This document shows positions 1-7,075 of a DNA stretch of 11,534 nucleotides, piece after piece. Position 1 is the stretch's first letter. Each line of letters begins with the position of its first letter. The position numbers and the translations under genes were made by a program. The stretch is from Desulfobacterales bacterium (lineage in GTDB: Bacteria > Desulfobacterota > Desulfobacteria > Desulfobacterales > Desulfosalsimonadaceae), in the NCBI GenBank assembly GCA_029933295.1, contig JAOZOL010000042.1:1-11534 (forward strand). The letters are read 5' to 3'. The notes beneath the pieces are model-generated. The model had not been told where the DNA came from and searched no databases. It saw only the letters and a program-made list of their open reading frames with translations.

Positions 1-24
1 TAAATCAATAAATGTATGAACACA

Positions 25-52
25 TTGTAATTTTGATAATTTTATGTATGAT
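25..52 (+). promoter_or_regulatory. Candidate sigma-70-type promoter for the TetR gene
   Basis: A TTGTAA hexamer at 25-30 and a TATGAT hexamer at 47-52 are separated by 16 bp, an acceptable -35/-10 arrangement. It would start transcription near 58-60, upstream of the palindrome at 84-103. The region is very AT-rich, so chance matches are likely, and a weaker alternative start could lie closer to the gene. Positions 1-24 hold no gene that can be supported. Confidence 0.35.
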
Positions 53-83
53 TAAGTAAAAAAGAATTTTTTTTCTTCAGACC

Positions 84-103
84 ATGACTGATATATCAGT
101 CAT
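84..103. promoter_or_regulatory. Perfect 20-bp palindrome, probable TetR-family operator
   Basis: The sequence ATGACTGATATATCAGTCAT is identical to its own reverse complement. It ends 21 bp before the start codon of the TetR-family gene. TetR-type dimers bind palindromes of about this length and commonly repress their own genes, so autoregulation is the simplest reading. Relative to the candidate promoter at 25-52 it would lie in the 5' leader and act as a roadblock. The palindrome is seen directly; the regulator assignment is inference. A divergent gene left of the window could share it. Confidence 0.65.
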
Positions 104-124
104 AGCTGTGACAGGAGAATTCCG

Positions 125-751
125 ATGGGAGAACCAAGCACAAAGTTGGCTTTGATTGAATCGGCAATTAAAATATTTCAGCAAAAGGGGTTTCAGATGA
201 CCCGGGTCTCGGATATTGTGTCTGCCGCCGGGGTCGCCCAGGGCACGTTTTATAATTATTTCAAGTCAAAAGATGCCATTTTTCGTGAAATTTGTAATGA
301 TTTCATAGACCAGCTCAGAATACTCTTTGTTGAGCGAACCGAGCATATGTTTGACGGTAATACGGCAGATGAAGTCGTGCATAGCGTTCATGCCGTTATT
401 CGTGATGCGTTTGTGGTTTATCAGGAAAATCTTGCGGTTGCTGAGATTTTATTCAGAGAGGGGATCGGCAATGGCGGACTTTTTAAAGAGATATATGAAG
501 GAACTCAGGCCCTGTTTCTTGATTTGATAGAGGAACAGGTTGGAAAAGCAAAAAAAAGGGGGTTCATGCATTTTGAAGATGCAAAAATCGCTTCTGTTTT
601 TTTGTTTGGTCTGTTTGAGCGGAGCGTTTTATATTTTATGGTAGTTCAGCAAGATACGGATATGGCAAAGCTTGAGCGGTTGATGGCAGATTTTATATTA
701 AAGGGCTTGTCGTTTGATTCTAAAGAAGGAATGGGGTCAAACCTTGATTAG
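125..751 (+). CDS. TetR/AcrR-family transcriptional regulator
   Basis: This is a 208-residue one-component DNA-binding repressor. Residues about 8-55 form the TetR DNA-binding domain, with the helix-turn-helix at about 27-46 (VSDIVSAAGVAQGTFYNYF) and the usual phenylalanine/tyrosine-rich recognition helix followed by KSKDAIF. The remaining helical C-terminal half is the expected dimerisation and ligand domain, but its inducer cannot be told from sequence. The ATG at 125 has an AGGAG ribosome site at 113-117 with a 7-base spacer. A perfect palindrome at 84-103 suggests autorepression. The gene stands alone on the plus strand and converges on recX, so its regulon is unknown and may lie left of the window. 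The last residues, MGSNLD, and the stop are encoded by the left arm of the inverted repeat at 730-821 and match the last residues of RecX, so the natural C-terminus was probably replaced by the repeat. Confidence 0.93.
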   Translation: MGEPSTKLALIESAIKIFQQKGFQMTRVSDIVSAAGVAQGTFYNYFKSKDAIFREICNDFIDQLRILFVERTEHMFDGNTADEVVHSVHAVIRDAFVVYQENLAVAEILFREGIGNGGLFKEIYEGTQALFLDLIEEQVGKAKKRGFMHFEDAKIASVFLFGLFERSVLYFMVVQQDTDMAKLERLMADFILKGLSFDSKEGMGSNLD

Positions 752-821
752 TGATTATAGAACAAAAAAAATATTCCTTGATGCGCAATCCTATAATCAC
801 TAATCAAGGTTTGACCCCATT
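730..821. repeat. Perfect 31-bp inverted repeat ending two convergent genes
   Basis: The left arm (730-760, beginning AATGGGGTCAAACC) is the exact reverse complement of the right arm (791-821); the spacer is 761-790. Identity stops abruptly at both outer edges. Each arm, read inward, encodes M-G-S-N-L-D followed by TAG, so the TetR gene (stop 749-751) and recX (stop 800-802) finish with the same codons at mirrored positions. A further partial copy, CCTTGAT at 776-782, lies in the spacer. The abrupt edges and shared coding tail suggest an inserted palindromic element, perhaps a REP/MITE-like unit moved in trans. No transposase is present, and the mobile origin is inference. The stem could also stabilise mRNA 3' ends or extrude as a cruciform. 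Confidence 0.9.
764..809 (-). terminator. Candidate intrinsic terminator for recX inside the inverted repeat
   Basis: Read on the minus strand, CCTTGAT (809-803) pairs with ATCAAGG (782-776) as a 7-bp stem with a 20-base loop. It is followed after four bases by eight consecutive T residues (771-764). In a transcript coming from recX this short hairpin would form before the second 31-base arm is made, so it could end the message within the element. The stem is short and has a large loop, so strength is uncertain. The plus-strand direction has only three T residues after the equivalent stem. Confidence 0.45.
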
Positions 822-1414
822 GCCTGGCAGGTGTTGAAGTCAAACCCCCGGCGGCGTAAAAAAGCAAAGGCCTTTTTTTTAAATTCCTTTTTTTCAAGGT
901 TTCCCCATTGTTTCATCTTAGGGGCCAGGGCCGCCCATGCTGCCGATTCCTCGTCATAGCCGTCAAGTACCTCCCCTATGATTTTTTCGGAAATCCCCTT
1001 TGCCTTAAGTTCATACCGCAGGGCATAGGCCCCTTTGGGGCGGAAATTACGCCGGTTTTCAACAAACAGGCGTGCAAACGCCGGGTCATCGATGAGTTTG
1101 TTTGTTTCAAGCCTGTTAATTGTCTTTGCTACGGCCTCGGCGGTAAAATTTTTATCCTTGAGGTATCTGACAAATTCAGCCCGGCTTCTGGGCCTGAATT
1201 TTAGAAAATAGAGGGCCCGGTTGTAGGCCTTGTCCGCATCATCCATTTTTTTTAGCTGATCAATCCGGTCCCGGCTGATTTTGTCACCTGTTTTAAGATC
1301 CAGGGCCTGCGCGCTGTTTACAGAAAATGCGTATTGATCGTCGATGAAGATATTGATGCGGTTTTTATTTTTTTTCTGAACCGTTATTTCGGTGATGATA
1401 TTGGCATTATTCAT
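800..1414 (-). CDS. recX: RecX, regulator of RecA
   Basis: RecX binds RecA filaments in the cytoplasm and limits recombinase activity. The 204-residue protein has the family layout: a basic N-terminal segment predicted as beta strand (about 1-50), then three tandem three-helix repeats at about 60-95, 95-140 and 145-195. Recognisable pieces are ALYFLKFRPRSRAEFVRYL, LIDDPAFARLFVENR and KAFAFLRRRGFDF. The ATG at 1412-1414 lies inside the end of the upstream GTPase gene (8-base overlap, 1407-1414) and no strong ribosome site precedes it, which points to translational coupling. recA is not in the window and no LexA-like box was noticed. The tail after FDFNTCQA is MGSNLD, encoded by the right arm of the 730-821 inverted repeat. 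A few natural C-terminal residues may have been replaced, but all three repeats are present and function is probably kept. Confidence 0.92.
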   Translation of the reverse strand: MNNANIITEITVQKKNKNRINIFIDDQYAFSVNSAQALDLKTGDKISRDRIDQLKKMDDADKAYNRALYFLKFRPRSRAEFVRYLKDKNFTAEAVAKTINRLETNKLIDDPAFARLFVENRRNFRPKGAYALRYELKAKGISEKIIGEVLDGYDEESAAWAALAPKMKQWGNLEKKEFKKKAFAFLRRRGFDFNTCQAMGSNLD

Positions 1415-2804
1415 TGTACTTGAGGTTTGAAAGTTCGTTTAATGCTTTTCTGATTTCATGGGTGCCTTCAACAAAAATTTTGTGGACCGATTTATACTCC
1501 TGCTTGATGTCTCGCAGCGGGAACCGGCCGTTTGTTTTTTTCAGATATTTATAAGCAAGATCACGAACAGCCTGCCAACTGTCTTTGCGGCTCTGGGTTC
1601 CAAGTGAGATCAATTTATCAATATTTTTTAAATAATTTCGATGAAAAGCGGATTTAAAGTATTTCATAGGGGCTATCATCCAGAAAAGCATACAAAGCAC
1701 CGCCGCACCGCCGCCTGCGCCAATGGTAAACGGATCATAAAGCCCGCCTAAAATGCCGGCGGAAAGCCCCAAAAAAATAGCGGCTGCACCGGCAATCAGA
1801 CTTATAACTAAACCGATTAGACCAAATTTAATGCGAAATTTTCGAAGCCGGGAGCGATAGTTTAAAATAGCTTCTAAAAAATGATCCAGCCGTTCCGCAT
1901 GGGTCTCAACAAATGATGCAAGGTTGTCCAAACGATACCGGGGCGCTTCCAGAACAGAGGTTTTTAATTTTTTGCGCTGATTTTCAAGGTAATACAAAAA
2001 ATTTTGGTCTTCGGGCGGATGGCTGTTTGAATTTTTTGCCGCACATGATGAATATGTCAGGTGAATTGCGGGGATGTCCTTTCTTCCGGTGATTTGAGAC
2101 AGATTCCAGCACAGGGTGCCGTATACCTGCAGCAGATCGCTTAGTGAAGCACATTCATCGATTCGGTTTAAAACAAACAAAACCCTGTCCTCGAATGTCC
2201 GGGTTGAAACTGTCTCTCTTAAACTGGTATGGGACTCCCGAACAGTCCCGGCCTTATGCGGGTCAAAGAGTACCAGAACAAGGTCTGCAAGTTGGGCCAG
2301 GTCGCCGATAACCTTCTGGTAATCATATCCCCGGTCTCGCTCGGTAATGCTGTCGAGCATGCCCGGGGTATCGATTAGGGCAAGATTGGAAAGAAAGGGG
2401 GAGTTGACTTTTTTAAGGCGGAAATGTGAAGCAAACCGCTGGCCGTGTTTTTTTAAGATTTCAAACGGGTATTCCGGGTCATTGAGCAGAAACTTTCCGT
2501 CCCGTTCCTGTGTTACACGGATATTTTCGGTGTCGGCCACGGAATCATCATAGGTGATGATGGTAAAAGAATCATCCGTCGGGGCCTGGCCTATGGCCTG
2601 TATGTCGGCGCCGAGAAATTCATTGATCAGGGTGGATTTGCCAGATGAGTAGTTTCCCAGAATGAGAACCATGGGGCGCCATTTGATTGTGCTTTCAAGG
2701 GGTACATCGCTGTAGTTATATTTTTGAGCCACAGGCGTCAGATATTCTTCAATTGTTGCAACCATTTCAGTTCGCAGCGAATTCATATAGTTTTTCCGGT
2801 ACAT
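1407..2804 (-). CDS. EHD/dynamin-like GTPase with C-terminal membrane hairpin
   Basis: This is a predicted membrane-remodelling or membrane-tethered GTPase of 465 residues. G motifs are complete: P-loop GNYSSGKS (about 50-57), switch region PTDDSF (75-80), DTPG (145-148) and NRID in the NKxD position (213-216). Several stretches parallel eukaryotic EHD ATPases rather than classical dynamin: PTDDSF, DTPGML, RGYDY, LFDPHK and VYGTLCWNL. After a helical region come two hydrophobic segments (about 327-350 and 358-379), probably a membrane hairpin, then a charged helical tail. The start is placed at the ATG at 2804 because an AGGAG site (2811-2815) lies six bases upstream; a TTG at 2825 in frame has no such site. 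The 3' end overlaps recX by 8 bases, and the hybrid kinase gene ends 51 bp upstream. The EHD resemblance is judged by eye, and the substrate and physiological role are unknown. Confidence 0.85.
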   Translation of the reverse strand: MYRKNYMNSLRTEMVATIEEYLTPVAQKYNYSDVPLESTIKWRPMVLILGNYSSGKSTLINEFLGADIQAIGQAPTDDSFTIITYDDSVADTENIRVTQERDGKFLLNDPEYPFEILKKHGQRFASHFRLKKVNSPFLSNLALIDTPGMLDSITERDRGYDYQKVIGDLAQLADLVLVLFDPHKAGTVRESHTSLRETVSTRTFEDRVLFVLNRIDECASLSDLLQVYGTLCWNLSQITGRKDIPAIHLTYSSCAAKNSNSHPPEDQNFLYYLENQRKKLKTSVLEAPRYRLDNLASFVETHAERLDHFLEAILNYRSRLRKFRIKFGLIGLVISLIAGAAAIFLGLSAGILGGLYDPFTIGAGGGAAVLCMLFWMIAPMKYFKSAFHRNYLKNIDKLISLGTQSRKDSWQAVRDLAYKYLKKTNGRFPLRDIKQEYKSVHKIFVEGTHEIRKALNELSNLKYNE

Positions 2805-2810
2805 GTATGT

Positions 2811-2815
2811 CTCCT
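2811..2815 (-). promoter_or_regulatory. Ribosome binding site that fixes the GTPase start
   Basis: On the minus strand this reads AGGAG, six bases before the ATG at 2804. It supports that start over the in-frame TTG at 2825, which would lie upstream of the site. Confidence 0.75.
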
Positions 2816-2855
2816 GTAAAAACAATCGTTATCCAATAAGCTTGGACATTATTTG

Positions 2856-5033
2856 TTAACTGGAATGGTCAATTAAAAAAGACCACTGTTTCACCTTATC
2901 AATCATTTCCTGAGGGTTCACCGGCTTTGCGATATAGTCATTCATGCCGGCAGACAGGCATTTTGCTTTATCTTCCGCCAGAGCGCTTGCCGTTAAGGCG
3001 ATTATCGGTATATTCGGATCTAAAACTCCGGTTTCAGATAACCGTATTAATTTTGTGGCTTCATAGCCACCCATTTCAGGCATTAAAATATCCATTAGAA
3101 CAAGATTGTATGTTTTTTTTTGCAGTGTTGTAATTGCTTCTTTTCCGTTATTTACTATATCAACCTGATAGCCGTTTTTAGTTAGAACTTTTTGAGTTAC
3201 CATCTGGTTGACGCGATTGTCTTCAACAAGCAGGATTCGAATATTCTGCGATAGTGTTTCAGCAGCTGAATGCGTGGTGATGATAGGGCTTATGGGTTTT
3301 TTAATTATACCGGCCGGCGATTGAGATAATTCTTTAAGACAATTATATAGCTGGTCATGTTTTAACGGTTTCGTGAGGTATGCTGAAAATCCATTGTTTT
3401 CAAGAGTTTCAGCATCTCTTCGTTCGCCTTTTTCAGTCAGCATGATCAATGTGATATTTGAAAGTTGCGGGTCGGATTTGATTTTTTTCCCAAGGCGTTT
3501 CCCAGCCATTCCCCCAAGCCGATGATCGATAATGGCCGTATGAAAAGGTTTGTCTTCTGCCATAGCAGTTTTTAGTTTGTCAATCGTTTCATTTGCGGTC
3601 TCAGCGACATCAAAGGTCAACTTGAATGCCTTTAAAAGTTCACTTAGAATTTGCCTGTGAATTTTATAGTCTTCAACGACCAGAATGCGTTGGGCGAGCA
3701 ATTGGGCCGGGATGTCAGACATGATATCCGGTTGCTCCGGTTCTTTGTCAAAAACCGCAGTAAACCAGAATTTGGAACCTTTTCCGACCTTGGTTATGAC
3801 ACCGATGGACCCCCCCATCAGTTCCGCGATATTTTTACTGATGGCAAGTCCGAGTCCGGTTCCGCCATGTCGCCAGTTTGATGAGGTTTCAATTTGAGAA
3901 AAGGATTTAAAGAGATGTTCCAATTCAGTATTTGAAATGCCCGCTCCTGTATCGATTACACTAAATTCAACAGTGACCCGGGTTTTGCTTTCTTTCTTGA
4001 GTGTTGCATGGATCGTGACTTCCCCTTTTTCAGTAAATTTAATCGCGTTGCCCGCAAGATTCAAGATAACCTGACGCAGCCGTCCGGGATCACCCCGGAG
4101 AAATGAAGGGATGTCATGATGAACGATACAGGCAAATTCAAGTCCTTTTTCACTGGCCTTAACAGACAGCAATTCGGTGACTTCCTCAATGGCAACCCGT
4201 ATGTCAAAAGCAATGTCATCTAAGCTGAATTTTCCCGCCTCAATTTTGGAAAAATCGAGAATATCATTAATTATCGAAAGCAGGGCATTTGCACTGCTTT
4301 TAATTGTTTCTGCATACTCATGCTGTTCCATCGCCAGATCTGTGTCCAGTAACAGATCCGTCATGCCGATGATTCCGTTCATGGGCGTTCGGATTTCATG
4401 GCTCATACTGGCAAGAAATTCACTTTTTGCCTGGCTTGCAGCCTCGGCCTGTGCTTTTGCTTTGGTTAATTGTTTTTGCGCTTCTAAGATTTCCTTGTTT
4501 GCCTGCTCAAGTTCCAGATTGCGTGAAACGGCATTCTCGTAGGTGGATAAGAGCAAGTCAATGGTTTGGTATGGGGTTGCGGTAATCATGTGCGATTTAC
4601 CGTTAAAAAATATTTTAACACCATTATCGGGAGCAGGGGTTTTTCGGAGTTCTTTGTTTTTAAAAATATTTTGAATTCTGGAAATTAATACCTCTTCGGT
4701 GTAGGGCTTTGTGATAAAGTTGTCCGCGCCGCACATTAATGCGTTAAAAATGTCTTCGGTGTCTGAAAGACTTGTCAGGAGTATGACGGGGATATTGTTT
4801 AAGCGGGGAACCGCTTTGATCTGGCGGCATAATTCATAACCGTCCATGATCGGCATGACGATATCGCTTATGACCATATCCGGCGTTTTTGTATTTAAAA
4901 AATTCATCGCCGCATGGCCGTTGTGTTTAACCGTGGCGGTGAACCCATAGGCTTCAAGAATTTTTTGTAAGAATAACGCCTGGGTGATGCTATCCTCAAC
5001 CGCCAGAATATGATATGTTCTGCTATCGTTCAT
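2856..5033 (-). CDS. Hybrid histidine kinase, REC-HisKA-HATPase-REC-REC
   Basis: This is a 725-residue soluble phosphorelay kinase without membrane segments. Domain order is: receiver 1 (about 7-125, Asp57, Lys109); a short element with LLLSTYENAVSRN, often seen in such kinases; a coiled coil (about 165-205); HisKA with phospho-acceptor His212 in SHEIRTPMNG; HATPase (N box around 325-333, DTGAGI 361-366, GGTGLGLAI 390-398); receiver 2 (about 449-565, Asp503, Lys555); and receiver 3 (about 598-715, Asp648, Lys703). All receivers keep their acidic pair, acceptor aspartate, Ser/Thr and lysine. The only N-terminal input is a receiver, so the kinase is probably switched by phosphorylation from the CheA in the same cluster (inference). 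No Hpt domain or DNA-binding output is present, so the final target is elsewhere or is a protein partner. It lies 34 bp after cheB. Confidence 0.93.
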   Translation of the reverse strand: MNDSRTYHILAVEDSITQALFLQKILEAYGFTATVKHNGHAAMNFLNTKTPDMVISDIVMPIMDGYELCRQIKAVPRLNNIPVILLTSLSDTEDIFNALMCGADNFITKPYTEEVLISRIQNIFKNKELRKTPAPDNGVKIFFNGKSHMITATPYQTIDLLLSTYENAVSRNLELEQANKEILEAQKQLTKAKAQAEAASQAKSEFLASMSHEIRTPMNGIIGMTDLLLDTDLAMEQHEYAETIKSSANALLSIINDILDFSKIEAGKFSLDDIAFDIRVAIEEVTELLSVKASEKGLEFACIVHHDIPSFLRGDPGRLRQVILNLAGNAIKFTEKGEVTIHATLKKESKTRVTVEFSVIDTGAGISNTELEHLFKSFSQIETSSNWRHGGTGLGLAISKNIAELMGGSIGVITKVGKGSKFWFTAVFDKEPEQPDIMSDIPAQLLAQRILVVEDYKIHRQILSELLKAFKLTFDVAETANETIDKLKTAMAEDKPFHTAIIDHRLGGMAGKRLGKKIKSDPQLSNITLIMLTEKGERRDAETLENNGFSAYLTKPLKHDQLYNCLKELSQSPAGIIKKPISPIITTHSAAETLSQNIRILLVEDNRVNQMVTQKVLTKNGYQVDIVNNGKEAITTLQKKTYNLVLMDILMPEMGGYEATKLIRLSETGVLDPNIPIIALTASALAEDKAKCLSAGMNDYIAKPVNPQEMIDKVKQWSFLIDHSS

Positions 5034-5067
5034 TTAGCCAATGTATCCTGTAGTGAAATATCCATTG

Positions 5068-6126
5068 TTATTTTCGTAAATTCCGTGAGATTTTGTTTAA
5101 GAAAGCGGTAATGTCAGGAGGCGATAGAATATAAGTTGCCGCATCCAGCTTGATCGCTTCTTTCGGCATTCCGAAGACGACACAGCTTTCGGAGTCCTGG
5201 GCGATTGTTATCGCTTTTTTTGTTTTCATCTCTTTTAATCCCACAGCCCCGTCACTACCCATTCCGGTGAGTAAAATGCCGATGGATTTTTTTTTATATG
5301 TTTGTGCAACGGATGAAAATAAGTAGTTTATTGGCCGTTTTAGATTGTTATCATTAAAAGTTTTATGAATATGAAAATTATGTGACGCGGTGATGCCGAC
5401 CTGATGATCCTCGGGAGCGAAGTAAATATGACCGCTTTTAACTCGTTCACCGGCTTTAGGTATTTTAAGGGGTATTGGTGTTGTTTTGGAAAGCCATTCA
5501 ACCATGCCTTCAAGAAATCCATTTGCAATATGCTGAACAATCATAATTGGTATCGTGAAATCGGTTTTCAGGTTTGAGAGGATGCTTTGTAAAACCGGAG
5601 GACCACCTGTGGATGCGCCGATTGCAATTATTTCAACCTGCGATCCGGCTTTGGCCGATACTTTTTGATGCAGATGTTCTTTTACATGACCATGCCGTTT
5701 TGTTTTCTGTTTTAGTAACCGGATGACTTTAACTTCGGACATGAGTTTAATTGTTTTGAGCAATTTTTCAACCAGGTGTTTTGAATCCGGGTGTCCGATG
5801 CCCGGGGGTTTTTGCGATACTGCAACCGCACCTGCTTTCATGGCTTTAAAAATATTTTCGGTCTGTTCAGGGGCGAATAGGGTGCTGTGAACGATAATCG
5901 GCACCGGGCATTTTTCCATTATTGACCGGGTTGCTTCATAGCCGTTTATGCCGGGCATCTGGATATCCATGATGACAACATCAGGCTTTTTGTTTTCCGT
6001 TAATACAACAGCTTCTTCCCCGTTTTTTGCCTCACCGGCAATTCGCAGAACCGGATCCGAATTTATGATCTGCTTTAAATATTCCCGGGTTGTCAGTGAA
6101 TCATCTACGATCAGAACATTAATCAT
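5068..6126 (-). CDS. cheB: CheB-type chemoreceptor glutamate methylesterase/deamidase
   Basis: CheB removes methyl groups from chemoreceptor glutamates and so resets receptor sensitivity. The 352-residue protein has an N-terminal receiver (acidic pair Asp8/Asp9, acceptor Asp54, Lys106) and, after a basic linker (about 125-160), the methylesterase domain. The catalytic triad is visible: Ser172 in GASTGG, His199 in VQHI and Asp292 in GMGSDG. The receiver makes the enzyme dependent on CheA phosphotransfer. The start codon overlaps the stop of the upstream diguanylate cyclase gene in an ATGA (6123-6126), so the two are probably translationally coupled. The partner methyltransferase CheR is not in the window. 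In a Wsp-like reading this would be the WspF equivalent, but it could also be a general CheB that happens to be clustered here. Confidence 0.95.
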   Translation of the reverse strand: MINVLIVDDSLTTREYLKQIINSDPVLRIAGEAKNGEEAVVLTENKKPDVVIMDIQMPGINGYEATRSIMEKCPVPIIVHSTLFAPEQTENIFKAMKAGAVAVSQKPPGIGHPDSKHLVEKLLKTIKLMSEVKVIRLLKQKTKRHGHVKEHLHQKVSAKAGSQVEIIAIGASTGGPPVLQSILSNLKTDFTIPIMIVQHIANGFLEGMVEWLSKTTPIPLKIPKAGERVKSGHIYFAPEDHQVGITASHNFHIHKTFNDNNLKRPINYLFSSVAQTYKKKSIGILLTGMGSDGAVGLKEMKTKKAITIAQDSESCVVFGMPKEAIKLDAATYILSPPDITAFLNKISRNLRK

Positions 6127-7052
6127 AACGATATACCCACGGTCCGGTTACGCCCCTGTTCCTTTGCCTGATACATACATTTATCGGCGGCTTTGATCAT
6201 TTCTGAGGCAGAGAGATAAGATTTGTCTTCCCCATGGGTCAGGGAAGCAATTCCGAAGCTGGCGGTGATTTTGATAGTATTTTCTTCATCCGGTGTTTCT
6301 TCTGATACTTTATGGCGTAACCGTTCCGCAACGATTTTCGCGCTGTTTAATCCGGTTTCCGGAAGAACGATAATAAATTCTTCTCCCCCATATCTGGCAA
6401 CCCAGTCTATATCTTTACGTAATGATGAATTTAAGCTTTGGGCAAATGATCTTAAAATAATATCGCCCATATGGTGACCGTATTTGTCGTTGATATTCTT
6501 AAAATGATCGATGTCGCAGATAATGATTGATAATTGTTGTTTATAACGGACTGCTCGTTTTATGGTTTTGGGCAGGTTGGCATTCATATATCCCCGGTTA
6601 AAAATTTCTGTCAGAGGATCCGTGATGGCTAACAGGGCAATCTCTTTATTTCTTAGTTTTAAAGAAGATTCAAGGCGGATTATCCGTTCAGCAGTGGTTA
6701 AACGTGCTATGAGTTCCGAATCATCCACGGGTTTTGTGAGGTAGTCATCAGCGCCTGCCTCAAGCCCTTCAATGATGTCATCCTTTGAATCTTTTGCCGT
6801 TAAAAGAATAAGATATACATAGCTTCCGAAATCATGCCGCCTAACAGCCCGGCACAGTTCGTATCCATCCATTTCAGGCATTATCCAGTCGGATATGACA
6901 ATTGAAATCCGGTTGCTTAAAAGTATATTCATCGCTTCAAGACCGTTCTGGGCTATAGTGACATGATAGCCGTGATCTTCCAGCATGAGCTGAATTTTTA
7001 AGGCCTGGGTCCGGCTGTCCTCAACAAGCAGAATACCGCAGTCTCTTTTCAT
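6123..7052 (-). CDS. Response regulator diguanylate cyclase (REC-GGDEF)
   Basis: This enzyme makes cyclic di-GMP from two GTP when its receiver is phosphorylated. In 309 residues it has a receiver (about 5-120, Asp55, Lys107), a short helical linker and a GGDEF domain (about 140-305) with an intact active-site loop GGEEF at 222-226. The metal-binding segment CDIDHFKNINDKYGH is also intact. Layout and length match WspR-type regulators. The product-inhibition site, normally RxxD five residues before GGEEF, reads KDID (213-216), with lysine in place of arginine, so feedback inhibition may be altered. The gene lies 23 bp after cheA and shares an ATGA overlap with cheB, so the same CheA is the likely phosphodonor. 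The receiver resembles receiver 1 of the hybrid kinase, suggesting common ancestry. Cyclase activity is very likely; the WspR equivalence is inference. Confidence 0.94.
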   Translation of the reverse strand: MKRDCGILLVEDSRTQALKIQLMLEDHGYHVTIAQNGLEAMNILLSNRISIVISDWIMPEMDGYELCRAVRRHDFGSYVYLILLTAKDSKDDIIEGLEAGADDYLTKPVDDSELIARLTTAERIIRLESSLKLRNKEIALLAITDPLTEIFNRGYMNANLPKTIKRAVRYKQQLSIIICDIDHFKNINDKYGHHMGDIILRSFAQSLNSSLRKDIDWVARYGGEEFIIVLPETGLNSAKIVAERLRHKVSEETPDEENTIKITASFGIASLTHGEDKSYLSASEMIKAADKCMYQAKEQGRNRTVGISL

Positions 7053-7075
7053 CGTGTTTGTTTTCCTTTAAAAAA

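Noticed and set aside
730..821. The 31-bp stem as a classical Rho-independent terminator for the TetR gene
   Set aside because: No T run follows the right arm on the plus strand, and the stem is far longer and less GC-rich than typical terminators. Only the minus-strand nested hairpin has a proper T tract.
2805..2855. Possible separate promoter for the GTPase-recX pair
   Set aside because: The 51-bp gap contains AT-rich stretches, but no -35/-10 pair with acceptable spacing could be found. Read-through from the kinase gene is equally likely.
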